From assembly GCA_030550175.1 (NCBI GenBank), contig JAUQPW010000021.1, positions 1 to 37,654 of the forward strand: a stretch of DNA of 37,654 bases, in the 5' to 3' direction. The notes below the pieces were generated by a model. That model worked only from the letters and a program-made list of their open reading frames with translations. It was not told the DNA's origin and made no database searches. Made by a program: the position numbers and the translations under genes. The first letter of the stretch is position 1. Each line of letters starts with the position of its first letter. Shown here piece by piece: positions 1 through 7,272 of this stretch. This DNA is from a bacterium. Lineage in GTDB: Bacteria; Moduliflexota; Moduliflexia; Moduliflexales; JAUQPW01.

Positions 1-56
1 ACGTGCGAGTTGATCAGCTCAGGATCTTCCACGAAGGCTTCAACCTTGCCAGGCAC
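1..56 (-). CDS. Possible 5' end of an uncharacterised gene running off the window
   Basis: After the hpnK reading frame closes, another minus-strand frame stays open to the window edge from a GTG at 54-56, which overlaps the hpnK stop. It would begin MPGKVEAFVEDPELINSH, which reads like ordinary protein. There is no clear ribosome binding site and only 18 codons are visible, so translation by coupling to hpnK is only a guess and no function can be given. Confidence 0.2.
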   Translation of the reverse strand, partial: MPGKVEAFVEDPELINSH

Positions 57-930
57 TCAAGGTACCCAGTTTTGGGTAATTGGTCAACTCTATGCCAAAC
101 CGCAAAATCATTTCTTTAATCTTTGGACTTGTCAAGCTTTTTAATTCATCTTTTCGCCGGTAAGTTGGATCTACAACCTGTTGATAGAGTTCTTCATCTT
201 CATAACCGGGATGACACATCACTTCGGTTATTCCTTCCCTGACCTGGGGTAAAAAGGTCAACCAGGTTTCTTCTGTAAAACGGCCACTATGGTATATGCC
301 GTAGAAATAGGTGGATGTTTTTAAGCCGGCCTTGAGGATTTTTTTTCGGGCCATTCCGGCAGCCAGGCGTAAGGCCTCGGTTTTTATCCATCGGGAGAGA
401 ACCAATCTTTTCTCTTTAACCCTCATCTCCTCCGAACATCGGATATAGGAAACCCGGTATTTTTGTGCAAGATGGAGGACCAAGGAAATCAAACTCGGAT
501 GTAAATGGATATGGAGATGGGCATCAAGGTGTGAGATTTTAAGTCCCGTGTCCAAAAATTTCTCAATCTGGGCCTGGAGTTCTTGTTGGATATCACTTCG
601 TCGAATTTTTCCCAGGCTTAGATAATAAAAAAAGGAAATGTAGCTTGGATAAAAATTTCCTTCTTCATCCACCAAAGTTGGTATTTGCCGGGGGGGTAGG
701 AGAGATTTTCCGGCAGCTAAGGTCAAATGAATTCCTACGGCCAGTTCGGGATTTTCTTTAGCTTTTTGAACAGCATCTTCAAAGGCATCTCCGGAAACCA
801 TCAGGCTGGCCCCGGTGATAAGACCCCTTTGAAATCCCTTCACAACTCCGGAATTGACTCCTTTTGTCAAACCAAAATCGTCAGCTATAACGACGAGATA
901 TTTTTTGTTTTTATCCGACGAATCCACCAT
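40..930 (-). CDS. hpnK: HpnK-type YdjC/ChbG family deacetylase
   Basis: 296 aa. The YdjC/ChbG fold is a metal-dependent carbohydrate deacetylase. Visible hallmarks are the N-terminal ADDFG (D17, D18), the GIHLTL strand (H68) and a histidine-rich metal motif HLDAHLHIHLHP (residues 134-145). The stretch LLPPRQIPTLVDEEG and the later GIYHSGRFTEE and CHPGYED match the hopanoid-biosynthesis-associated HpnK subgroup better than chitooligosaccharide deacetylase ChbG, but no other hopanoid gene lies nearby, so the pathway is inferred. The ATG at 930 is the first start, with no Shine-Dalgarno before it. A good sigma-70 -10 box ends only 8 nt upstream, which suggests a leaderless mRNA. It diverges from ssrA. 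Family call is strong; the subgroup is moderate. Confidence 0.75.
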   Translation of the reverse strand: MVDSSDKNKKYLVVIADDFGLTKGVNSGVVKGFQRGLITGASLMVSGDAFEDAVQKAKENPELAVGIHLTLAAGKSLLPPRQIPTLVDEEGNFYPSYISFFYYLSLGKIRRSDIQQELQAQIEKFLDTGLKISHLDAHLHIHLHPSLISLVLHLAQKYRVSYIRCSEEMRVKEKRLVLSRWIKTEALRLAAGMARKKILKAGLKTSTYFYGIYHSGRFTEETWLTFLPQVREGITEVMCHPGYEDEELYQQVVDPTYRRKDELKSLTSPKIKEMILRFGIELTNYPKLGTLSAWQG

Positions 931-938
931 AAATTTTA

Positions 939-967
939 ATTATAGGCTCTTTATTCACCCTTGACAA
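939..967 (-). promoter_or_regulatory. Sigma-70 type promoter for hpnK
   Basis: Read on the minus strand: -35 TTGTCA (962-967), a 17-nt spacer, and a perfect -10 TATAAT (939-944). Transcription should begin near 932, one or two bases before the ATG at 930. The -35 lies on the same bases as the -35 of the opposite ssrA promoter. Confidence 0.7.
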
Positions 968-989
968 TCCCAATCTATGGCCTTACTTT
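961..989 (+). promoter_or_regulatory. Sigma-70 type promoter for ssrA (tmRNA)
   Basis: A perfect -35 TTGACA (961-966), a 17-nt spacer and -10 TACTTT (984-989). The first base of mature tmRNA (998) lies 9 nt after the -10, the usual place for a start site, so little or no 5' processing would be needed. Confidence 0.75.
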
Positions 990-997
990 AAAACATA

Positions 998-1356
998 GGG
1001 GGCGACAGGTTTCGACGGGGTTAGTTGAGGCATCGGCGGCATGTCGAGGTCCTGTTATCTCGTAAAACAAGCAGGAAAAAAACAACTGCTGATACTTATT
1101 CTACGCAGGAATACGCTTTAGCTGCCTAGTGTAGCTAACGCTCCTTCACCCAGGCCTGCAGGAGTGAAGTGGGCGTAATAAAGCAGGCTGGCTTATCTTC
1201 TCGGTTTGGAGGAAGGTAAGCGAAAACACATCCGAACTGGCATCTTCCAGGTCCTGCCGATGGGACCGGGAGGATGTGAGAAAAAAACATCGGCTAAGCA
1301 TGTAGATGCTGATTGCCGAATAATCTCGGACGCGGGTTCGATTCCCGCCGCCTCCA
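998..1356 (+). ncRNA. ssrA: Transfer-messenger RNA (tmRNA, one-piece)
   Basis: tmRNA rescues stalled ribosomes and tags the unfinished protein for proteolysis, together with SmpB. The 5' end GGGGGCGACAGGTTTCGACG and the 3' end with GGGTTCGATTCCC T-arm are diagnostic; GGGGGCG (998-1004) pairs with CGCCTCC (1349-1355), with one G-U pair. The tag frame ends GAATACGCTTTAGCTGCC then TAG (1127-1129). By comparison with the E. coli layout the resume codon is GCT at 1088, giving the tag ADTYSTQEYALAA; the resume point is inferred, whereas the EYALAA end is certain. The discriminator A1356 is followed by TCA rather than CCA, so the terminal CCA must be added or repaired by nucleotidyltransferase. The pseudoknot region lies between. 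Confidence 0.95.
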
Positions 1357-1647
1357 TCAACAATATTCCTCCAATTGATTAAATTATTCTCTGCGAGATT
1401 CCTCCTCCGGTGAATAACTTCCCGTATTTCCTACAAATACTGTTTTTCGCAGCAAAAACAGCAGGTTGAATTTTTTCACCGAAACCCAATTGCTGTTCCT
1501 GCTCGCCTCAACCGGATAAGATCCATTTCTTCTAAATCCCATAGATCGAGGAGCTTTACCAGTTCTGCTGAGGCCTAAAGGTTGGGATATTTTTGTGTAT
1601 ACCTATCGCTTTTCCTTAATTTTTTTAGATTCATGTAGATTATAATC
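1357..1647. other. Non-coding spacer after ssrA with a nested stem
   Basis: No gene seen. CGGTGAA (1408-1414) can pair with TTCACCG (1475-1481) around an inner hairpin CTGTTTTT/AAAAACAG (1440-1447 with 1454-1461), and a run of six T follows at 1471-1476. This may end tmRNA transcription, but the T-run lies inside the outer stem rather than straight after a GC-rich hairpin, so it is not a classical intrinsic terminator. Confidence 0.3.
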
Positions 1648-1676
1648 TTGACAGACGGAGGGGGTAAGTATAGAAT
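1648..1676 (+). promoter_or_regulatory. Sigma-70 type promoter for the secreted protein at 1813
   Basis: A perfect -35 TTGACA (1648-1653), a 17-nt spacer and -10 TAGAAT (1671-1676; five of six consensus bases). The predicted start near 1683 leaves a leader of about 130 nt before the ATG at 1813. Confidence 0.65.
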
Positions 1677-1681
1677 TGGAG

Positions 1682-1800
1682 TCGCAGCATAAAGTATGCG
1701 ATTTGCCTTATGTCTGGCTACATAGCTGGCACCAATGCGACGCCAGCTATTACAGTTGTTCCTGGTATCCAGGCTTAACTGTAAGGCTTCAAAGAAGCTA
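1682..1800 (+). promoter_or_regulatory. Structured 5' leader with consecutive hairpins
   Basis: Between promoter and ATG lie several stems in a row: GCATA/TATGC (about 1687-1699), AGCTGGC/GCCAGCT (1724-1730 with 1742-1748), TTACAGTT/AACTGTAA (1750-1757 with 1777-1784) enclosing CCTGG/CCAGG (1761-1765 with 1769-1773), and GCTTC/GAAGC (1786-1790 with 1794-1798) ending 14 nt before the start codon. The arms are exact complements. I do not recognise a known riboswitch class. It could be a cis-regulatory leader, an RNA in its own right, or an old palindromic repeat. Confidence 0.45.
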
Positions 1801-1812
1801 AAAGTATATCCT

Positions 1813-2703
1813 ATGAGTCCCAAAATTAAGCGTAGCCTACCGGGTGGATTCTTTTTGCTCAGCTGGTTGCTAGTGATGAATTCAGCTTTTGGCTATGTGA
1901 GGGTTGAACAGGTTACCAACATCTCTGAGCAGAACGAGGAACAGATGGAAATCAAGAGTCTAACCTTGTTGGAGGGGGATAAAAAAAGGATCGACGTTAC
2001 TATCAGAACTCTAGGTGCAGCTCCAAACTCCTCCTCTTCTGAAGTTGCTCAGTGGGTTACGATTATTCGATTAGATAAAGAATTGATTTGGAAGGTCAAT
2101 CGGACAGATCGAACCCACACAGAACAAACCTTTGCAAGCTTAAAAGCAAGAAGGGAGGAGGGAGGAGTAACTTCAACGATCAAGACTGAAACAGGAGGGG
2201 AGAAAAAGCAGATCAATGGATATTCCGTTGAACCCTATTCTCTGATCCTTGTAGTGGGTAAAAATGGAGATCCCTTGCAGGGTTCAGATAGGTTTACCCT
2301 CGTAAGCCGGGTATGGATGACTCGGGATGGTTCCAAAGCAATTCAGAAATTGCAAGATTTTGACGAAAAGCTTAGGGCCAAGCTAGGTCTACGAGGAGAG
2401 ATGGAAATCAATGAAATATCCTTTATTAATAAGGATTTTCCACTCCTGAAACAAGGATGGTCAGAGTTGCAGAAAGCCATCCAAGCTCTTAAGGGTTATC
2501 CGATACGGATAGAAACTCAAATCTTGGATAATTCAACATCTTATGAGACACCGGAGGCGAAGCAAGATGCTTCACCTTTGCCCAGGATAAAGATAATTAC
2601 AGAGGTTAAGGGGATTTATACCTCTATGGTCTTTTGCAGCTGTACGGATAAGGAAAAACTCTTCGAATTGTGGGGGGCTTTTATGAATTTACAAACGCCT
2701 TAA
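1813..2703 (+). CDS. Secreted protein of unknown function
   Basis: 296 aa from the ATG at 1813. The frame extends 26 codons upstream, but that part lies in the hairpin leader, while MSPKIKRSLPGGFFLLSWLLVMNSAFG is a normal signal peptide (positive N-end, hydrophobic core, small residues before YVRVEQ). The mature part is mixed alpha/beta and hydrophilic, with no catalytic motif I recognise; near the C-end is a CSC pair (MVFCSCTDKEK) that could bind metal or form a disulfide. No clear Shine-Dalgarno is seen. It is monocistronic and converges on the amidohydrolase, with a strong hairpin between. It is probably periplasmic; function unknown. Confidence 0.7.
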   Translation: MSPKIKRSLPGGFFLLSWLLVMNSAFGYVRVEQVTNISEQNEEQMEIKSLTLLEGDKKRIDVTIRTLGAAPNSSSSEVAQWVTIIRLDKELIWKVNRTDRTHTEQTFASLKARREEGGVTSTIKTETGGEKKQINGYSVEPYSLILVVGKNGDPLQGSDRFTLVSRVWMTRDGSKAIQKLQDFDEKLRAKLGLRGEMEINEISFINKDFPLLKQGWSELQKAIQALKGYPIRIETQILDNSTSYETPEAKQDASPLPRIKIITEVKGIYTSMVFCSCTDKEKLFELWGAFMNLQTP

Positions 2704-2730
2704 CAGATTTCCTAAAGGTTTCAGGTATAA

Positions 2731-2763
2731 AGCCTTGGAAAGGTTTTAAACCTTTCCAAGGCT
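2731..2763. terminator. Perfect hairpin between convergent genes, probable bidirectional terminator
   Basis: AGCCTTGGAAAGGTTT (2731-2746) and its exact reverse complement (2748-2763) are separated by one base, so a stem of 14 or more pairs can form on either strand. It sits between two genes that end towards each other. There is no long U tract, so termination is inferred from position and stem strength. Confidence 0.5.
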
Positions 2764-2800
2764 AATGTTCCTTTCAGCCGGTAGGTTCCTTGAATCTGCT

Positions 2801-4294
2801 TTAAGCGACGTAATTCCACATAACCAAATCCCCCACTCCTGTTCGATCCAGGATGCCAAATCGGGTTACCCAACCTCCTGCGCCATTGGCGGATCGAACG
2901 GCGCGACCTTCGAATCCGGCAATGACTCCATTTACGATGACAAGCCGGGCCATCTTGTTTCGTTTATCGGCTACGGTGATATTCGCTCGGGCTCCTGGAC
3001 CCAGATGTCCCAATTCCCTGGCCCACCAGTCCTGTTTTGTTTTTTGTTGCATAAGCATGGCCGGGTTAATGGTTACACAAGCCACTGCCTGAGGGAGGGT
3101 TAACACACCCGCTTCTACCAGTTCAAAGACGCAAGGGACTGTATCCCGGGTATCTCCAAAGCCTTTCATAGTAGCATCCAACTGCCCATCTGCCACCAGA
3201 ACTTTGACGATCCCTTTAGATAGATGGTCATAGGCAATTTTTTGGGCTTTAGCATCAATAATAAGTCCTTCCCATCCTCCTCGATAATGCCGAAGCATAG
3301 AGGTTACATATTCTCCTGTTACATGGTTATTTTTTGCAATTATCTCACCAATCATGGTGATGGATTCCACCGGATCCATATGGGTACCCGCCCCTGAAGC
3401 TGTGCAATGACCCAGATGAAGGGGACGGCCCTTGGAGAGGTTGAAAACCCGCTCTGCATGGATAGGATCCTGGGTGTGGGAAGCAAAAAGGAGTCCGGTT
3501 TTGGACGTTATTTCGTAAGCTGCATCGATATCTTCATCGCTCTGGATACAGTGGCCCATATGATCTTTGACTCCAATGGCCAGTTTAGCTGTGGCGTTGG
3601 AGATGGGGTTTCGGGTGATCTTTTGGAGAGCTACTTCATCCGGCAGAGTTCCGTTAAAATAAGCAATCTTCTCCTCCACACTGGCCCGGGCTGAGGCCAG
3701 ACAAGGGTTCCCAATATAAACAGTTACATTGGTGGGAACCCCCCGGTCCACTTCGGCGCCTAAAAAAGCACAAGCCATAAAGGTATTAGCAACTCCTGGA
3801 GATAAATTAACTGTAATTCCATTGGCCGCTGCTTCAAACACCGAACGAGTCGTTATTTCAAAAAGATCGTGCATATGGTTGTGAAGATCAATAAACCCCG
3901 GAAATACATATAAACCGGATACATCCTTGACCCGATCTCCCTTCTCCGGTTTAATATCTGGTTCGACAGCCTTAATAAACTTCCCTTCTACAAGCACATC
4001 CCGAACCTCGTCGATATTGTTCTTAGGATCCACTACATGCCCCCCTTTTAAAATGAACCTTCTAAAGGGATACCGATTGTCCTTTTGTAGTGGGTCGTAA
4101 AGCTTCCCGTCCCTCACCGTAGCTATCATATCCGGAAGCAAACCTGGTTTACTCCGGTACACATACTCTTCTGCCTGGACTGGATCTTGTGGCTCTAGTA
4201 CGGAATTTGCAACCAGGGCCGCAGTAGCTCCAGCCAAGGTACTGGTCTTTAAAAACTCTCTTCTAGAGACCTCTGGTTTGATTTCATTTTCCAT
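2801..4294 (-). CDS. Tat-exported amidohydrolase (dihydroorotase/D-aminoacylase-like)
   Basis: 497 aa. The N-terminus carries a twin-arginine signal, SRREFLKTS (residues 10-18), followed by an Ala-rich hydrophobic stretch, so the folded enzyme is exported. The body is a metal-dependent amidohydrolase: FILKGGHVVDPKNN opens the small beta domain, FPGFIDLHNHMH holds the HxH pair (H138, H140), H273 (ASHTQ) and H296 (HLGHC) are candidate further ligands and D369 (VADGQLD) the candidate catalytic Asp. K243 may be the bridging lysine. The substrate cannot be read from sequence; N-acyl amino acids, cyclic ureides or cyclic amides are all possible. The start is secure, with AGGAGG nine bases before the ATG. 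It is a single-gene unit. Confidence 0.8.
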   Translation of the reverse strand: MENEIKPEVSRREFLKTSTLAGATAALVANSVLEPQDPVQAEEYVYRSKPGLLPDMIATVRDGKLYDPLQKDNRYPFRRFILKGGHVVDPKNNIDEVRDVLVEGKFIKAVEPDIKPEKGDRVKDVSGLYVFPGFIDLHNHMHDLFEITTRSVFEAAANGITVNLSPGVANTFMACAFLGAEVDRGVPTNVTVYIGNPCLASARASVEEKIAYFNGTLPDEVALQKITRNPISNATAKLAIGVKDHMGHCIQSDEDIDAAYEITSKTGLLFASHTQDPIHAERVFNLSKGRPLHLGHCTASGAGTHMDPVESITMIGEIIAKNNHVTGEYVTSMLRHYRGGWEGLIIDAKAQKIAYDHLSKGIVKVLVADGQLDATMKGFGDTRDTVPCVFELVEAGVLTLPQAVACVTINPAMLMQQKTKQDWWARELGHLGPGARANITVADKRNKMARLVIVNGVIAGFEGRAVRSANGAGGWVTRFGILDRTGVGDLVMWNYVA

Positions 4295-4384
4295 ACCCTT
4301 AAACCTCCTATTCTTTGTTTTTACAAATATCTTAACGGCTCAGGTATTTTAAATTGAGAAGGCTACCGTTGAAGAACTTAACCT

Positions 4385-4412
4385 CTTCTAACAAATCTGC
4401 TTAAAATGTCAA
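4385..4412 (-). promoter_or_regulatory. Promoter candidate for the Tat amidohydrolase
   Basis: Minus strand: a perfect -35 TTGACA (4407-4412), a 16-nt spacer and a weak -10 TAGAAG (4385-4390). It lies about 90 nt before the ATG at 4294. Confidence 0.45.
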
Positions 4413-4537
4413 GGGAATATAAATATACCCAGGTCTCCTTTGTATGTAGCAAGCTTTAAGGTTCGCTTATTCGATTATCCAGAGTGGAATCCAAGGCTTC
4501 GCAGGGTATCGGCCTACGAGGGCAGGTTGTTTTTTCA

Positions 4538-4565
4538 TTGACCTAATCTTCAGAGGGATTATACT
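4538..4565 (+). promoter_or_regulatory. Promoter candidate for the 4625 secreted protein
   Basis: -35 TTGACC (4538-4543), a 16-nt spacer and -10 TATACT (4560-4565); each box matches five of six consensus bases. It lies 60 nt before the start codon. Confidence 0.55.
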
Positions 4566-4624
4566 GTAAGGAGAAAGGGAGTTTGTTAAAAGACTGGATT
4601 TTTTAAGAAGGAGGTAAACCAACG

Positions 4625-5581
4625 TTGTATATCCTTTTTAAGTGGATCATTTCCACATTGATCCTTTGGATCTTAACCATCCCAAATCCCGGATTGACTT
4701 GGGCAAAAACGAAGATAGAAGCAGTTCCCCTTTCCGAAGCTATTGCAAAGAAGTGGGTAAAGGCACAATTTACGGGGATTAATGAAGCGCCTCAAGTGGG
4801 GAGACAGGCTGGAGAAAGTATCATGCTCCGTGTTCAAAATATTTCGCAGAGACCTTTAGAATTAATCATCCCACAGGGTACGGTACTACAAACCGAAGTT
4901 CGGGGTGTAACCGATATGGTGATAAATCGCGTCGTAGGTATTCCCAAAGGGCTTAAAGAGATCATCTCGACTTCTCAGATTATTTTAGAGGATTCAGAAC
5001 CGAAAGAATATATCTTAGAAGCCTATTCACTGGATTTCGATCAAGACCCTCCTACTTTCAGTGATCCCTTTATCCTGGATGGCCCGGTGCGTCCTTCCAT
5101 TCAAAAGCTTCTGGAGACGCTACCGCAACTTCCGGAGGAAAAGCGATCCAAGGAAGCCGTACAAGTAGCGATATGGAAGCTGACCAATCCCGAATCCAAG
5201 CCGGATTTCCAGAAGGTAGGTTTTCCGGTTAAACAGGAAGATTTGAGTAATGCGCAATTTATTTTAGCTGCAGCGGGATTAGAGAATGTTCGGGTCGAGG
5301 GATACAAAAAGAACGTGGTTGTGGAAGGAGCTATTTACTGTCTGCTGCCTACGGCCGATAATGAGCTAATCATGGAGCCGGGGCCTTGTCCGGGAGGAGA
5401 TCACCTTCATGTACTAAGAACTCATGATGGTAAAGTTATTACCCTACAAACTTCTAAGGAAGTTACCGATCAGATCGCAAAACTCTCTCAGGAAGAGAAA
5501 ACCCATGCAGTGGTTACAGGTAAATCGGTAGGTCGGCTCATTATGGATCCGGAATCCGTTGCCGGCGTCGAGGATCATTAA
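4625..5581 (+). CDS. Secreted protein of unknown function with a beta-sandwich-like N-terminal region
   Basis: 318 aa from a TTG start, chosen because AAGGAGGT lies nine bases upstream and a signal peptide follows at once (hydrophobic residues 3-26, likely cut after LTWA). The first mature region, about residues 30-130, contains ESIMLRVQNISQRPLELIIPQGTVL, typical of an Ig-like beta sandwich. The middle has EAVQVAIWKLTNP, a motif that recurs in surface proteins with thioester-like or helical domains. The C-terminal 80 residues carry two cysteines (YCLLP and GPCPGG) near GGDHLH, which could bind metal or form a disulfide. I do not recognise the family. It is followed 12 bp later by an FMN reductase, so they are probably co-transcribed. 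Confidence 0.7.
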   Translation: MYILFKWIISTLILWILTIPNPGLTWAKTKIEAVPLSEAIAKKWVKAQFTGINEAPQVGRQAGESIMLRVQNISQRPLELIIPQGTVLQTEVRGVTDMVINRVVGIPKGLKEIISTSQIILEDSEPKEYILEAYSLDFDQDPPTFSDPFILDGPVRPSIQKLLETLPQLPEEKRSKEAVQVAIWKLTNPESKPDFQKVGFPVKQEDLSNAQFILAAAGLENVRVEGYKKNVVVEGAIYCLLPTADNELIMEPGPCPGGDHLHVLRTHDGKVITLQTSKEVTDQIAKLSQEEKTHAVVTGKSVGRLIMDPESVAGVEDH

Positions 5582-5593
5582 GGAGATGACAAA

Positions 5594-6169
5594 ATGAGCG
5601 GGCGTAATGAAAAGATCAAAGTTGTCGGATTAGGTGGAAGTTTAGGGAAAAAATCATTAACTTTATCGGTTCTGAATGTATCTTTGCAAGGTGCCAAACA
5701 AGTAGGAGCCGAAGTAGAATTGTTGGATCTTCGGGAACTTTCCCTGCCTTTCTACAATCCGGAGATAAAGCTGGAGGAATATCCGGAAAATGTATCCAGA
5801 TTTTTGAACAAAGTTCGAGAGGCCGATGGAATGATCTGGGCCTCTCCGGCCTATCACGGGACCATCAGCGGGGCCATGAAAAATGCCCTGGATTTTTTAG
5901 AATTTCTGGCCAAGGACCAACCGCCTTATCTTACCGATAAAGTGGTCGGTCTTATTACGACTTCTGGCGGGAGTCTGGCCGGTGTTAATGCTATCAATGC
6001 ACTTAACCATATCTGTCAGGCTCTCCGAGCCTGGGTCGTTCCTCTCATGATCCCGGTGATCCAGGCCTGGAAGTTTTTCGATGAGGAGGGACGGATTACG
6101 GATCCTCTCCTGGAAGAACGATTGACTTTGTTAGGAATTGAACTGGTTAAGAAGTTGAAACACTGCTGA
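5594..6169 (+). CDS. NAD(P)H-dependent FMN reductase, flavodoxin fold
   Basis: 191 aa, the usual size of the SsuE/ArsH/chromate-reductase superfamily. The N-terminal strand VVGLGGSLGKKSLTLSVLN is the FMN-phosphate loop, and SPAYHGTISGAMKNALDFL (about 93-111) is the family's hallmark loop contacting the flavin ring. These enzymes use NAD(P)H to reduce FMN, quinones or metal oxyanions in the cytoplasm; the substrate here is unknown. The ATG has AAGGAG seven bases upstream and follows the preceding gene by 12 bp, so it is likely the second gene of a two-gene operon. Pairing a reductase with an exported protein of unknown role gives no clear functional hint. Confidence 0.85.
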   Translation: MSGRNEKIKVVGLGGSLGKKSLTLSVLNVSLQGAKQVGAEVELLDLRELSLPFYNPEIKLEEYPENVSRFLNKVREADGMIWASPAYHGTISGAMKNALDFLEFLAKDQPPYLTDKVVGLITTSGGSLAGVNAINALNHICQALRAWVVPLMIPVIQAWKFFDEEGRITDPLLEERLTLLGIELVKKLKHC

Positions 6170-6356
6170 ATGAGGGGATTAACAGATCTGCTTCAAGACC
6201 TTCAATGCTGAATTCATCCCATCTCACCAACGGTAGAGGAACCAATAAGTAGGAAGGGATAAAACTTTAAGCATTACCGACAATTTTAAAAATATTTTTT
6301 CACGACTCGGGATTCCCAAAAATTCGTTCGTTGGCACTGTTTTGACCGTGTTTTTC

Positions 6357-6385
6357 TTGACAAAGAAAGGGAACAGTCCTATAAT
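6357..6385 (+). promoter_or_regulatory. Perfect-consensus sigma-70 promoter for cdsA-dxr-rseP-glpX
   Basis: TTGACA (6357-6362), exactly 17 nt, TATAAT (6380-6385): every consensus base and the ideal spacing. The predicted start is near 6392, about 74 nt before the cdsA start. The rest of the 296-base spacer (6170-6465) is AT-rich and shows no other feature. Confidence 0.85.
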
Positions 6386-6465
6386 TTAGCTGGAAATAAA
6401 ATTGCATATCTTTTTCTGAGGTATAAGGATTTTCCCCGACTTTGCTTAAGAAAAGGAACTCGTGA

Positions 6466-7272
6466 TTGCAGTGGAAACGTATTTTATCTAGCGTTGTTTT
6501 ATTACCACTACTGATTCTGTTGATTCAGTATGGAGGAATCACAAGTTTTTGGCTGGTGGTAAGCCTGGCTGTTGTTCTGGGAACTTATGAATTTTATCGC
6601 ATGGTCGAGGTGAGGCAGTTAACCTGTTATAAGATCCCGGGCATGATCTTGAGTTGGTTGGTTTCCTGTTCCTTTCTGTTCCAGAATATCACGCTGATTA
6701 GTTTTACATTGGCTTTTGCCTCCATGTTAGTAGTTGTATATGCATTATTTTCACAATACCCTCTATCAACTTCCATTATATCTGTATCTACAACTGTATT
6801 CGGAATTACCTATATCGGCTGGTTGTTGAGCCATCTGGTGCTGTTACGAGGATTAGAAGGGGGGCAATGGCTTATATTTTACTTACTCCTGATCATTTGG
6901 GCCGGGGATACCGGCGCTTTTTATGTAGGATCGTATATAGGAAAGCATAAATTGGCCCCGGTAATAAGTCCAAAAAAAACGGTGGAGGGCGCCATTGGAG
7001 GGTTAGGAGTAAGTATAGTAACCTCCTTAATAGCCAAGAATTGGTTACTACCCTCTTGGGATTATAAACAAGCCCTCATGGTAGGAAGTCTATTGGCCGT
7101 AATGGGACAGCTTGGAGATTTAGGGAAATCTATCTTCAAGCGAGATGCAGGCCTCAAAGACTCTGGGAATATCATACCAGGCCACGGAGGGATCTTAGAT
7201 CGTGTAGATGGGCTTTTATTTAGTACGCCGGTTTTATATTATTATGTCGTAGGATTTGGAGGAGCCTCATGA
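6466..7272 (+). CDS. cdsA: Phosphatidate cytidylyltransferase
   Basis: 268 aa inner-membrane enzyme making CDP-diacylglycerol from phosphatidate and CTP, the branch point for phospholipid synthesis. Several hydrophobic segments fill the chain. The CDP-diglyceride synthase signature is complete at residues 217-250 (GDLGKSIFKRDAGLKDSG, then IPGHGGILDRVDGL). The upstream GDTGAFYVGSYIGKHKLAP and SPKKTVEG motifs are also typical. The start is a TTG at 6466 with AAGGA nine bases upstream; a nearby GTG is out of frame. The stop overlaps the dxr ATG (ATGA), showing translational coupling. The usual partners frr and uppS are not directly upstream. Confidence 0.95.
   Translation: MQWKRILSSVVLLPLLILLIQYGGITSFWLVVSLAVVLGTYEFYRMVEVRQLTCYKIPGMILSWLVSCSFLFQNITLISFTLAFASMLVVVYALFSQYPLSTSIISVSTTVFGITYIGWLLSHLVLLRGLEGGQWLIFYLLLIIWAGDTGAFYVGSYIGKHKLAPVISPKKTVEGAIGGLGVSIVTSLIAKNWLLPSWDYKQALMVGSLLAVMGQLGDLGKSIFKRDAGLKDSGNIIPGHGGILDRVDGLLFSTPVLYYYVVGFGGAS

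Larger units (their letters stand above)
4295..4624. other. Divergent intergenic region with promoters on both strands
   Basis: It separates the amidohydrolase (minus) from the secreted protein (plus). I see one promoter candidate for each direction (listed separately), ribosome binding sites at each end, and no repeat or RNA gene. Confidence 0.5.

Noticed and set aside
1735..1812. 26-codon extension of the secreted protein
   Set aside because: It lies in the hairpin leader, would hide the signal peptide, and has no ribosome binding site.
6331..6346. TTGGCACTGTTTTGAC, like a sigma-54 promoter
   Set aside because: The -24 half (TTGGCAC) fits, but the -12 position reads AC instead of GC. A full sigma-70 consensus promoter lies about 10 bases downstream.
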